A DNA stretch of 64,000 nucleotides from the NCBI GenBank assembly GCA_040285825.1, contig JAUPSS010000007.1, positions 2,206,689-2,270,688 of the forward strand, written 5' to 3'. The notes under the pieces were generated by a model. That model made no database searches and was not told where the DNA came from. It worked only from the letters and a program-made list of their open reading frames with translations. This DNA comes from Eukaryota sp. TZLM1-RC. Lineage: Eukaryota > Metamonada: BaSk clade. The position numbers were made by a program, and so were the translations under genes. How positions within the stretch are numbered: position 1 is the first letter of the stretch; each line of letters starts with the position of its first letter. This document shows positions 51,253 to 61,344 of this stretch, piece after piece.

Positions 51253-52770
51253 CTACTCTTCAACTCGCTTCTTCTTTTTCTTTTTCTTTTCAGGGTCATC
51301 GCTCTTTCTCCTCTTCTTGGACTTTTTCTCTTCTGAATTGACCTCATCTGAAACATTATCCTCACTCTTTTCTTTTTTACTCTTCTTTTCCTTTTTACTC
51401 TTCTTTTCTTTTTTCTTTTCCTTCTTTTTCTCATCGACTGGTTCCTCTATTTCGTCTTTTATACCATGCATTTCCTTCAAATTCTTAAGTTCCACCAATG
51501 CATTTTGAATAGCAGAATCATTTGGAACTGGTGGCTTCCCGCCATCATAGAAAGCTAATCTATCTTCTATCTGCTGCCTCATCGCTTCACCAATGAGGGC
51601 ATTAGGAACATCTTGGAAACAATCAAGTCTCGAGGCGATAGAGCACTTGTTAGCCACAAATCTAGACATTCTACCCTTATTCTTAGCGTTAGCTTTGCCG
51701 ACAGCACCAGCATGGAATAACAAACCATACTTTGGAGTATTCTTTCTAGTTTTAAGTGCTCTAAATAAGGCCTTTTCTGCACCAAGAATCTGGACTGTGC
51801 TTGCAGGGAACTTTGAAAGATTGGTAAGAGAACCAGAATGAGCAATCAATCGAGCTCCAATGACGTCACCTACGACAGCAGAGAGATTAGGAGCAACGAC
51901 GTTCATTTTATCATTGAGATATGACAATAAATCAATTCTTAGGGTGACCAAAGAAGCCAATCTTTGGGAGAAGACACCCATATGAATGACATCAAGAGGT
52001 GAAACATCACGACCAATGGAGGACTTGGCAGCTGAGATGACAGACTGCAACAGCTCAGGATCATCAAGAATCTCACCAATTTCCCCCTTCACGTCATCAA
52101 TCTTAGTCTTGTCAGGCATAGTGTTAACAATACGAACGTACTTATGAGAGTCTGTAACCAGCTTGGCGAGCTCTGGAAAATGCCATCCATACCACTCACG
52201 AAGACGCATGGAGAAGGAGTTGATGTCCTTGTCAAGTTGATCAACAAGGGCAATGGTCTGGATAATCATATTATCTACACGATTGACGTTAAACTTTACC
52301 TTTGCTCGGGAGTAGGAATGACCTAAACCGCGTTGAGCAATGAGTAAATGGTTGTTGGATAGATTATCAACAAACTTGGAGATGTGGTGCCTAATGCCAC
52401 GGAGAAGTTCAGTGACGACGGAATCGGCACGGACGGTATACCCCATTTCATCTTGTAGAGAACCCCCTAATCGAGAATCACTGACACCAAGCTCAAACTT
52501 AGACTTCTTACCCTCCTTGAGTGGTATATTTTGGCTTAAAAATGCTTTGAGAGAAGAGGGAATGAGTCCTTCAGAAATGTTGTTAATAGACTCTAAAGCT
52601 TCTTCTGAGGAACTGAACGGTCTGTAAGCTACTAGATCAACAACTCGTTGGAAACGGAGAAACTCTGCAGAGGCTTTTTGGACTTCTTCAACTTGATTCG
52701 CTATTTCTTCGGCCTCGCGACGTTGAAAGAGAGCAAAACCTGCTGCAGATTCGAAAAGTATAAAGGTCAT
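51253..52770 (-). CDS. NOP56: NOP56, core protein of box C/D snoRNPs
   Basis: 505 residues from ATG 52770 (MTFILFESAAGFALFQ), the usual family start; the frame is open 19 codons further up. An N-terminal NOP5NT domain, a coiled coil, and the Nop domain: GLGHSYSRAKVKFNVNRVDN, DQLDKDINSFSMRLREWYGW, ARLIAHSGSLTNLSKFPAST, QILGAEKALFRALKTRKNTP and KNKGRMSRFVANKCSIASRL. The end is a long Lys/Glu tail, as in eukaryotic NOP56. It scaffolds the 2'-O-methylation complex (with fibrillarin, NOP58 and the 15.5K protein) in the nucleolus. NOP56 rather than NOP58 is indicated by LGVSDSRLGGSLQDEMGY and VVTELLRGIRHH. Confidence 0.93.
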   Translation of the reverse strand: MTFILFESAAGFALFQRREAEEIANQVEEVQKASAEFLRFQRVVDLVAYRPFSSSEEALESINNISEGLIPSSLKAFLSQNIPLKEGKKSKFELGVSDSRLGGSLQDEMGYTVRADSVVTELLRGIRHHISKFVDNLSNNHLLIAQRGLGHSYSRAKVKFNVNRVDNMIIQTIALVDQLDKDINSFSMRLREWYGWHFPELAKLVTDSHKYVRIVNTMPDKTKIDDVKGEIGEILDDPELLQSVISAAKSSIGRDVSPLDVIHMGVFSQRLASLVTLRIDLLSYLNDKMNVVAPNLSAVVGDVIGARLIAHSGSLTNLSKFPASTVQILGAEKALFRALKTRKNTPKYGLLFHAGAVGKANAKNKGRMSRFVANKCSIASRLDCFQDVPNALIGEAMRQQIEDRLAFYDGGKPPVPNDSAIQNALVELKNLKEMHGIKDEIEEPVDEKKKEKKKEKKSKKEKKSKKEKSEDNVSDEVNSEEKKSKKRRKSDDPEKKKKKKKRVEE

Positions 52771-53054
52771 GTACGTCTTTAGGGGAGGTTTGATGAAATG
52801 TTTTTTCTCTTCCAAAAATCTCCTCAAAGAAACAGTATATGGTAATTTCTATTGTCATCTGCTACCATCACGTCTTGACAACGATAATCAACAGTTTCAT
52901 TAATGCACTTGATTTGGATCAGAGCAAAAATGCAGGATGTCTCATCCAACATCTCCATTTTACATGCTCATTAATCAGACTGAAGTCCTCTTTTACATTT
53001 GTTTGAACTTTCTTGATTGCTTTATAGTTGAATGAAAATGTTGTTCACAATTCC

Positions 53055-54164
53055 TTATAACCAGTCTTTATTAATTCTATCTATCTTATGTGTTTGTAAA
53101 ACCTCGTCGAACGATTCTCCTAGCAATTCTCGTACCTTGTCTCTTTCTTGTTTCAGCTCCCCTATTGTTTCCTTCAGAGCCTTCTCTCCATAAGCACTAA
53201 ATTGAAGTTTTTCAATCGCAACAAGATTGCCTTTACCCCTGGAGATCACTGGCAAAGACGTTACTAATCCCTGTGGAAAACCGTAAATACCATCCGAAAC
53301 CATTCCCACACTGATGTTTTCATTCACAGATGTTCCCATAATTAAATTTCTTAAATGAATCAAAATTCCATAAGATGGTGTCCAAATCGTACTTTGACCA
53401 CTCGTGTTGATGATATCTAATCCACGGTTTCTGGTATAGTCAATGATTTCTTCAGATGCTTTTTCAACATTTAGAAGCTCTTCCAAGAATTCAACTGTAC
53501 CTCCTCTATTAATTCTCACATCTTTTAAGGGAATAGTTAGGGTTGATGAATGATTTCCAATAACCCCAAGCCTTTGTATTGCACAAGCACTTGGTTGGTT
53601 TGGGAGCATGGTTCGTAGTTTGTGAGCAGCTCTGAGGTGATCAGCAGCACATAGACTTGTCCAGTTTTTGAGGGGTATTCGTGTGCATTGGGAAGCTGCT
53701 ATCATACATAGGGTATTGGCCGGGTTTGAGACGACAACTATTCGACAATCAGGGTTTGCGTATTGGTCCACTGCTGCACCATGCTCACGGTAAAGAGGTC
53801 CATTCTGTTCCACTAGGTCGATGCGCGAACCTCCTGGTTTGACTCCTCCTATGCTTGCGACCATGACAACAACATCTGCTTCAGCAAACGCTTCCTCGGG
53901 ATCACTAGTGATGTTAACAGAATTAAGTGCCGGTGATGTAATATCGCTCAATTCCATTTGCATTCCTGACAACGTTGGTTGTGCCTTCTCAATGTCAAAT
54001 AGACGTAGATCGACACTTTGGGAGCTACCAAAAGCAAGGCCTTGGGCTATTCCCCATGCAACGTTGCTTCCTATCTTTCCTGCACTTCCTGTCACTGTGA
54101 CTTTAATTGGACGACCATATAATGTGTTCCTACAGCATGCACCAAAGCTTACGCAACTGTACAT
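53055..54164 (-). CDS. malate/lactate dehydrogenase family enzyme with altered specificity loop
   Basis: 369 residues from ATG 54164. NAD-binding motif VTVTGSAGKIGSNVAWG, VVVSNPANTLCMIA, the catalytic Asp and Arg in ADHLRAAHKLR and catalytic His in GVIGNHSSTLTIP place it in the cytosolic-type malate dehydrogenase group. In the mobile loop, enzymes reading RKPGMDR use the first Arg to bind the second carboxylate of oxaloacetate; here the loop reads VKPGGSRIDL, so that Arg is Val while the catalytic-side Arg is kept. It probably does not prefer malate; lactate or another 2-hydroxy acid is possible. An N-terminal extension of about 17 residues (MYSCVSFGACCRNTL) lacks clear targeting character. 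The divergent neighbour starts 72 bases away. Confidence 0.88.
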   Translation of the reverse strand: MYSCVSFGACCRNTLYGRPIKVTVTGSAGKIGSNVAWGIAQGLAFGSSQSVDLRLFDIEKAQPTLSGMQMELSDITSPALNSVNITSDPEEAFAEADVVVMVASIGGVKPGGSRIDLVEQNGPLYREHGAAVDQYANPDCRIVVVSNPANTLCMIAASQCTRIPLKNWTSLCAADHLRAAHKLRTMLPNQPSACAIQRLGVIGNHSSTLTIPLKDVRINRGGTVEFLEELLNVEKASEEIIDYTRNRGLDIINTSGQSTIWTPSYGILIHLRNLIMGTSVNENISVGMVSDGIYGFPQGLVTSLPVISRGKGNLVAIEKLQFSAYGEKALKETIGELKQERDKVRELLGESFDEVLQTHKIDRINKDWL

Positions 54165-54235
54165 AACTAAGAAGTAGGACAATTTGATAGTGTACAATCC
54201 TTTCTGGTATCTTGAACTTCGCAGATTGTCTTCAT

Positions 54236-55771
54236 ATGTTCTCAATGTTTGTCATCCACCTCCCCAATCCTTTTATATTGGATGTCCTGTTTCATACTAC
54301 TATTCGATTTCGCACAAAGTCCCAACTCGTTTCTCACAGATTTAGCTCTTTGTGTAAGCACTCTCTAGGGCATATCTCTTCACTTAGTCTTGACTCTGAG
54401 TTTCTAAACATTCTTGAGCTACAGGCATTAACCTTTCATACTGGGTGTCACCTTGTTGATTTACACCTTCCAGCCAATCCGACAATTTTTGAACGCCATG
54501 TTTCAAGTTTTGCTTATTTAATTAAAGGTTTACCTTGCAGGACTCGGGTACATGTACCTCTGTCTGTTGAGCACTTGAGTCTTCGTCTTGGATCTGCTGA
54601 TCGCTTGACTACTCTTTATGGTTCACCTACCTCTATTATAGATGAATTACAACGTTCAAATGGTCCTATTAATTGTAACAGAATGGTTTTGGTTGGCGAA
54701 ATTGACTTGTCTCTTTTGAACTTCTTATTTGAATCTTGTGTATTGTTAAACAAGATAAAGTTAGTTTTAGCAGATGAGTATCCTAATGTATTGCTGACAG
54801 ACTCTTTATGGATTTCACTCTCCAGAATATCCCGTCAAATAGTAGAATTTGAGATAGTCGCTCCAAGTCTTGAAGTTGCTGTAACCAGAGCTTCTTCATT
54901 TATCACCTCATGCTCTTCTTTAAGAAAACTATCCCTTTGTGTCAAGAACGAAGAGCTGGTCTGGGAGCAGTTGTACAGGACTCTACTTCCTTACTCTTTG
55001 ACTGACGTAATTCTTCATTCACCGTTGATTTCACAAGTATTGCTGAATAAGCTGTCTCATTTGCGTGCTCTAACACTGCCCTACAAGATTGTTTCAAAAA
55101 CGTTTCAGCTTCCTACGACTCTGAGGAGCATCAAGGTATTGGGACTGCCATCTGATTGTCAGTTATCATTGGCGGTCAGTAATCCTAATATTGAAAAGTT
55201 TTCATTTACAGGAAGCACTAGTTGGTCAAGTTTAAGTTGTTTTTTGATACCAATGGAGATTTCCAAGTTGGAGATCCTAAACACTGTTCTTCCTGAGAAG
55301 CAGTTGAGCAGCTTATCTGTATGTTTTCCTTATCTGGAAGAATTGTCTATAACTAACCATTCAAAATCATTTTATTCATCCCATCCATCCACAGGTACCG
55401 CTTTAGTGGATCTCCTTGGTGAGCTAAGACATCTTCGTGCTTTAAAGCTTGCTGGTTGTGATTTGAACACTGAAACTTTTCATTCAGAAAACATTCAGTT
55501 TAAGTTACATTATTTACATATTGAGGATTGTCTTGGATGGAGTTGTTTCCTTTATGCAATTCTCCCCTGTTGTAAAAATCTATATAGGCTGGCAGTCATT
55601 CGCCCTGTTAGTCCTAGAGAATATTGTTCAGAAAGTTTGGTTTCGTTGATTGGTAGTTGTAATTGTAGGACAGTCGAGTTGGATGTAGTTCCTGAACCAG
55701 AGTTTTCGTTAAGAGAAGCCCTCAGTGAAATTGAAGATCAGTCTTTAACTTTGACAACTTATTTACATTAG
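54236..55771 (+). CDS. F-box/LRR-like protein
   Basis: 511 residues from ATG 54236 (a second ATG at 54245 is also possible). The start, VIHLPNPFILDVLF followed by LVSHRFSSLCKHSL, resembles an F-box (L-P-x-x-x-L-x-x-I-F ... V-C-x-x-W). The rest is a series of irregular leucine-rich repeats (CSSLRKLSLCVKN, LRSIKVLGLPSDC, FPYLEELSITNH, LRHLRALKLAGCDL, CKNLYRLAVIRP). F-box/LRR proteins pick substrates for SCF ubiquitin ligases. The F-box is degenerate, so a plain LRR protein is the alternative. It is divergent from the dehydrogenase gene, with 71 bases between their ATGs, so they share a promoter region. Confidence 0.55.
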   Translation: MFSMFVIHLPNPFILDVLFHTTIRFRTKSQLVSHRFSSLCKHSLGHISSLSLDSEFLNILELQALTFHTGCHLVDLHLPANPTIFERHVSSFAYLIKGLPCRTRVHVPLSVEHLSLRLGSADRLTTLYGSPTSIIDELQRSNGPINCNRMVLVGEIDLSLLNFLFESCVLLNKIKLVLADEYPNVLLTDSLWISLSRISRQIVEFEIVAPSLEVAVTRASSFITSCSSLRKLSLCVKNEELVWEQLYRTLLPYSLTDVILHSPLISQVLLNKLSHLRALTLPYKIVSKTFQLPTTLRSIKVLGLPSDCQLSLAVSNPNIEKFSFTGSTSWSSLSCFLIPMEISKLEILNTVLPEKQLSSLSVCFPYLEELSITNHSKSFYSSHPSTGTALVDLLGELRHLRALKLAGCDLNTETFHSENIQFKLHYLHIEDCLGWSCFLYAILPCCKNLYRLAVIRPVSPREYCSESLVSLIGSCNCRTVELDVVPEPEFSLREALSEIEDQSLTLTTYLH

Positions 55772-56582
55772 GGTAGTTTACACAAATATATTATTTAACT
55801 ATTTGGTTTTGAATTACTTTTTTCATTATTTCAGTTAAGGAATTTCAGATCGTAGGTCATTAGCAATTATACTATAATGTGTTTTCAATCAAATGTTTTT
55901 TTAAACCAACTACTTCTGTGGGTTGTATCATTTAAATTATTATCATTATATAATAGTCCCAACCCGGTCACCACCAAAACAATTGTACACAATGATTTTT
56001 GTGCTATTTTAAATCGCAGTAAATATCATAATGTTCTGGGAAATGAAGAAAGAGGTTAACAAAATTAATTTAAATTGAATCAAGTCTCCAATGAGGCCTA
56101 TTATATATTTCAGGAATTTGATAACCAATTGCTCAACAAGTGATGTAACATTACTGATTCCGATTGATGTCCTGAACAATTGTTGAGATCAATCAGACAA
56201 TTTTTGACAGATTTTCCATCGTAAAAGGCTGGTAATAAATTGACTACTTTCGAAAACAAAATTCTGTGTGGTTATTAGTTGCTGCTCTAAACTTTGTTAT
56301 AGATCAGGAGCTCAACTTTGATAGCCTTCTGTCAGTTCTGTAATGTGTTGCTGAGATTGGATTATGTCGAAACGGGCTTCAAAGTCTTTGAAAGGTGAAT
56401 TAAAGATTTAGAAAAAGATATGTTTTATAAATCCAACTACTTTGATCAACAAAAAAGAGCAGTAACATTAATTAAAAAGAGTATTACAAATTGCCCACAG
56501 CAATTCAAACAAAAACAAAACGAAAAAACAATTGCTCATGAAAGAAACACATAAAACCAACAATGCGAAAAAAGCTTTCCAA
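55772..56582. other. intergenic between converging genes
   Basis: About 800 AT-rich bases; no feature recognised on either strand. Confidence 0.5.
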
Positions 56583-57437
56583 CTATACCTTTAAATGCTG
56601 TCGTATCATATCCACGGCTTCATTCACTGAACAAATGCCCTTCTGCTGCAGGGTCTTTGTAAAGTTTGAGATTGAACGTGGATGAGAAATCACACCGTCC
56701 TTGCATAGAGTTTCTACGGCAGACCTGATTAGCTGATTGCTCTTCCTTGGTTTGATTAGGCCATGTTCTATGTTCTCCATGGAAGATCTACAATAGACTG
56801 AACAAAATGGTGAATGTTGAGATGTAGGATGAGTCACATTGAGACATTCAGTAAAATGACAAAACGACAGTGGTTCATGTTTAACATTGTTGGAAACAGA
56901 CTTGTTGATAACAGGAGAGTTTTCAACACTGAGAGGACTGGAAGTTGAAGAATCTTTGGATGTGAATGGCCTAATTTGATCTGGACCAGATTTTTTAAAT
57001 GAATTCGAATCCTGAACAGTTGAAGATTTAGATCGACCTAAAGCAGAAGAGTATTGCACAGGAGAGGAGGGTACGGTTTCCGACAAACTTTGGTCCATAT
57101 TTATAGAACTTTCCGTTTCTCTTTTAACTTTTCTTGGTGGAAGGTCACGTACAGTAGCAGTAGTACGTTTTCTACCTAGTTTGGAAGTATCTGATGGAGA
57201 TGGACTATTTTCTATGAATGACAATAATGATATCCATTTTAAATCTTGTGAGAAACGTCGTTTTCCCTTTAAATCTAGACAGGAAGTAGGAGTAGTTTCG
57301 TTTCTGAAAATGTGCACTGCAGAAGGGTTATTCACAATCTGTTGCCATTTCTGCCTGTGACTTTTCACATGGAAAAAAATGTCCATGGAAAATGGGTCGT
57401 CTTTGAAGTGAAGGTCTTTCCTTTTGGGTTGTGGCAT
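56583..57437 (-). CDS. unknown protein with a Cys/His cluster
   Basis: 284 residues from ATG 57437 (MPQPKRKDLHFKDDPFS). The middle is Ser/Lys-rich and low-complexity with basic patches (LPPRKVKRE) that could be nuclear signals. Near residue 190, CHFTECLNVTHPTSQHSPFC is followed by SVYC: a compact Cys/His set that could bind zinc, reminiscent of FCS-like fingers. The C-terminal 60 residues (KSNQLIRSAVETLCKDG...) look helical and folded. A nuclear or chromatin role is a guess. No family recognised. Confidence 0.6.
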   Translation of the reverse strand: MPQPKRKDLHFKDDPFSMDIFFHVKSHRQKWQQIVNNPSAVHIFRNETTPTSCLDLKGKRRFSQDLKWISLLSFIENSPSPSDTSKLGRKRTTATVRDLPPRKVKRETESSINMDQSLSETVPSSPVQYSSALGRSKSSTVQDSNSFKKSGPDQIRPFTSKDSSTSSPLSVENSPVINKSVSNNVKHEPLSFCHFTECLNVTHPTSQHSPFCSVYCRSSMENIEHGLIKPRKSNQLIRSAVETLCKDGVISHPRSISNFTKTLQQKGICSVNEAVDMIRQHLKV

Positions 57438-58429
57438 GATGTGGGAATATGGGAAATTTAGAATTTGTGAAATCCTTTAAGCAGTTCAAATGGTTAGAGT
57501 ACATATCTACCAAGTCTTCCTACGAGAGTGTTCTTAAAGTGACGTACCTTGTCACATTCATGCTTCATTGCTTTACATGTCAACAAAATATATAAATCCC
57601 AGTTCACATGGTACATGTCAGTTCTTCTTCTGTAGTGCTCAAAACGTGTTGGTAACAAGATCCATTTAAACAAAGTAGCTAAACTACATAATGGCTCTTG
57701 CCTTTTTGCAACTATAAAACCATCCAATTTACCCACTACACTATCCCAATATCATTGAAGATATTACATGTATCTGTATTTTTAAGAATCAAGAATAAGC
57801 AGCCGGTGATGATCTCAATACTCGAACCTGGCCTCATTCATCATTGGGTGGTATCGTTTGCAGATTACTTTTGTTACACTTTATCCACAAATCAAGTCAT
57901 ATCTTCCTTGTTTGTTGGAAGACATGTAGTGCAGTCAAAGATTCGCTGAGGTTCTTTATCTTGTTAAACTCAGATGTCTTTTTTCTAGTTTGTGTTTTTT
58001 CATTGATGTTTGTTGGAATAAATTATCGACGTTTTTTTTCTAGTAAATTCTTTTTGACTCTGTTGGGATATGACAATTTAGAATTCTAAGTTTGTTAAAT
58101 AGTTTTTCATTTTGATAAACCAAATTTTGTGAAAAAAGAGGAAAATATTCCTTAAATTTCCTTAACAACTCCAATCATATCTGTTCTGAGTTCTTAACAC
58201 ATTGATATGAGTTAATGTTAATGGTGACTAAGGTATTGCAAAACACTTTTGTTTTGGGAGTGTTGTACTTGTTCACACTATATGAGAACTTAAAACTTGC
58301 AATGTCATTTCAAACAAAAAAATTTGAAAGATAGATGAAGGGAAACATAAGGAATGCTTCCCAGAGCAATCAGAATTCAGAAATTCTTGGAGGTAATAGA
58401 AAGACATCTCGTGAACAGATTGTACTTTG
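57438..58429. other. intergenic, nothing recognised
   Basis: About 1 kb between the unknown gene start and a 5'-truncated LINE. T-rich frames near 57700-58090 are composition-driven. Confidence 0.5.
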
Positions 58430-59927
58430 AATTCTTCAAAATTCTTTATCAATTATGATCAGTCTGGTTTTCGTTTTTTGGGTTGTTATTTCGGAAATAT
58501 TGATGAAGTGAAAGGCCAACTTTCGACTCTGTTGACTCAATTTGGAAATGAATTAGAATCAATAGAAAATTTAAATATTGTGAAACATTTGAAATTCTTT
58601 TTCCTAAAAAACTGTTATTCTGGAAAATGTACTCATATTTTGAGATCAACATCACCATCAACTTCTTTGGAGTTTTGTCGCATTTTTAATGAACAAAGAA
58701 CCAATTTTTTAGCAAAATTAATGGTAATTGATGCATCTCAGTTACGAAGTCACATTTTTTGTGGTACAAATTTTGGTGGTGTTGATTTTCATAAATCAAG
58801 CTACCTTTGTAAAGCTGCCTTTATTGGAGGTGGAAAGAATTTTATTTATGAATTTGTGAATCGTTTTCCTGAAAAAATTCATCTCATTGAAAATTGTGGC
58901 AGCTCTTATCTTATTTCTTTGCAACAGGAAATTGAAACTCTTTCACCCAATATTTCGGCTAAATGTTTCCCCTCTGATATTGTGGAACTTCCTTCAAGAA
59001 GCTTGCTCTCCTTACCACTGACTTTTGCAAAATTGCAGAAAAAAATCTTGAAAGTTTTAGAAAACTTGGATTATATTGTACGTCTTAGCTTGGCTAAGGA
59101 AAAAAATCCCGTTTTTGCAAACTTTTTGATTGATCTTGAAGACAGTTGCTCAAGTTGCCTAATCTCCCAAATTCCCAAAATTTATGGCTTTGTACTCAAT
59201 GATCACCAATGGACCACTGCAATGAGAATGAGATGTTTTCTATGGCCTTGTTCATTACCAAATGATTTAATTTGTCGCTGCAAGAGTGTTGTTACGCTTT
59301 CCCATATTTTAAACTGTAAGTATTTTATGACTTATCGCTCAATTGTTCATGACTCAGTTCGTGATCAATTATATTCCATGTGCAAAAGTTTCAATATAGA
59401 GGAATTTATTGAGTCACAAGTACGTAAGCTGTCTTCAGATCAAACGGATGATTCCTTTGGTAAAAGAAGGGCAGATTTAGTAGCTCCAGGGATCGATGGT
59501 GTTTTCAATGTTGTAGATGTTGTCTCAGTTGATGTTTGCAAAAATTCTGCTGCTCGTTTAGTGTATTCCGCTGATTCGCCGTTATCTAACGCCGAAAACA
59601 GAAGATAAAAAATATGACGAACCTTTGGCACAGTTAGGTAGAGTGGAACATGTGAAATATCAGTTTGTGCCGTTTGCAATTTCTCTTTTTGGCAATATTG
59701 GACCTTCAGGGTTGCACTTTTTTGAAAATTTTAAAAAAGTGTTACTGAATAGGTCTGGTAAAAGAATGAACTCCACTTTCTGGATAAATAGAATTGTGTT
59801 TTGCATTTTCAAGTCTATTCCAACAATGATTTCAAAGGCACTTTTAGCTATTGGTGTAGAATATGAACGTAATGCTGTGAGTAGGTTCAGTAATAGTGAC
59901 GCTTGTTTGGAGGATATTGAATTCTAG
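58430..59927 (+). mobile_element. 5'-truncated LINE: best-preserved C-terminal domain
   Basis: Open for nearly 400 codons. It starts just after the YMDD region (FRFLGCYFGNIDEVKG), passes an all-helical part (TNFGGVDFHKSSYLCKAAF), and contains the zinc finger ICRCKSVVTLSHILNCK (C-x-C ... H-x-x-x-C), VRDQLYSMCKS, and the endonuclease-like block KRRADLVAPGIDGVFNVVDV. One phase change near 59605 is followed by ISLFGNIGPSGLHFF to a TAG at 59925. AATAAA lies 20 bases past the stop. This copy shows what the other LINE pieces encode. The finger plus R-x-D / V-D-x-x-S block resembles the CCHC and restriction-like endonuclease of R2-type LINEs. Confidence 0.85.
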
Positions 59928-60641
59928 ATGGGTTTTTTTATCTCAATAAATATTCCAGTTTTAAAAAAAATTCTTCAAATGATTATTTGATATTTACACC
60001 GTTCTTAAATGCACACATTCAACTTCTTTAAAAATGAATTTTGGTTACAATAGTTACAAAAATCTTTCTATTGGCTTATTTTTTCAAATGTTAATATATC
60101 TGTGGGATTTCATTTTTCCATCACCGCAAAGGTTGAAACAACTTAGCCAGTTCTTCATAGTCGAAAACATTTAAGTACTTGTACAACATCCTTTGCTTTT
60201 TCCAAAATAGAAGTGATAGTAAACAACAGTAAATTGCATAATAAGGTCATTATTAGGGCTTAATTAGGTCATTTGACATTACAAGTTCTACTAACATTTA
60301 TAAACAATTAAAATTAATTTATCAATTAATTAATCAATTACTTGATTAAGCAAAAGTAACAACACTTCACTAGTGCAGTTTTTCATCAACTTGTAAGACT
60401 AACATTTTATTTTCAATTAAATGATTAATTAAATTCAAAAAACTCTACATTTGGGACATTTACAAACTCATTTATTATACAATTCATAAAAAAATTGAAA
60501 ATTAAATCAAATTAAAAAGTTAAATTAAAGTACATAGGCATGTTTGTCACACTGCTTAAACTCATTAAGCAAAGTTCTTTGACTCAAGTCAACTTCTTCC
60601 AAAATAATATTTCAAAAAACTTGATTCAAACTTCTAAAACA
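59928..60641. other. intergenic, nothing recognised
   Basis: Very AT-rich, between the LINE 3' end and the unknown gene stop. Confidence 0.5.
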
Positions 60642-61244
60642 TTAATCACCAAAATATCGTTTCCATTTACTCATAATGTTTTTCCGAACTTCAAGAGCAG
60701 TTTCAAATGTCAATGCCATTTCACGAGACCCAAGGTGGGAGGAAACCTCACGTGATAAAAGATCAAAATTGATAACTGATGGATCAAAAGAAGGACAATG
60801 ATCTTGCTCTGGTTCCATCTGAGGATATTTGCAACTACTAGACCTACTACAGCTTTGATGTGATTGGGCCATTTGAGCAGGTGGTGGTGGGCGTTTAGGT
60901 AAAGTTTTAGATCCACTGGAAGCAGGTCTATGAGGTGAAGTATCAACCGGCTGACTCTTGGAAAATAGCGAGGGATACCGAGCTTCACTTACTGCAAGTG
61001 CCCTTTTGCTTGCAGCAATAGATTCTGATACTTTGTTAGAAATGGACGCCATTCGGGCAGCTACGGAATCTGAGAGTACAGAAGCAGATGTGGCAGGTTT
61101 CGGAGCTTGTCGACAGGGCAAAGGTTTATGGAAAGACTGTGTTTGTAGTGACTGAATAGGTAAGCCACTAGAATCATTTAATTTAGCATCTATGGATTGT
61201 AACTCAGAATCAAACTCTGAGAAGATGTCATCCAGATGGCTCAT
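60642..61244 (-). CDS. unknown 200-residue protein
   Basis: From ATG 61244: MSHLDDIFSEFDSELQSIDA, an acidic amphipathic start, then a helical Ala/Ser-rich region (SVAARMASISNKVSESIAAS), a Pro-rich linker (LPKRPPPPAQMAQ) and a folded-looking basic end (LEVRKNIMSKWKRYFGD). The frame is intact with no low-complexity collapse, so it is a credible host gene. No domain recognised. It lies about 100 bases downstream of the Fanzor remnant on the same strand. Confidence 0.6.
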   Translation of the reverse strand: MSHLDDIFSEFDSELQSIDAKLNDSSGLPIQSLQTQSFHKPLPCRQAPKPATSASVLSDSVAARMASISNKVSESIAASKRALAVSEARYPSLFSKSQPVDTSPHRPASSGSKTLPKRPPPPAQMAQSHQSCSRSSSCKYPQMEPEQDHCPSFDPSVINFDLLSREVSSHLGSREMALTFETALEVRKNIMSKWKRYFGD

Positions 61245-61344
61245 TGTTATTGTCTATAACAATGAAATAGGTGTCCTTTTTACACTGATGTAGAGGGTTT
61301 GTGAAGTGGCAATTTTCTCCTTGATACCTTTTACCTTTAACCTT

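Noticed and set aside
54101-54164. Intron in the dehydrogenase N-terminus (GTAAGC to TGTAG)
   Set aside because: It would be about 23 bases, and the continuous reading is acceptable as a short extension.
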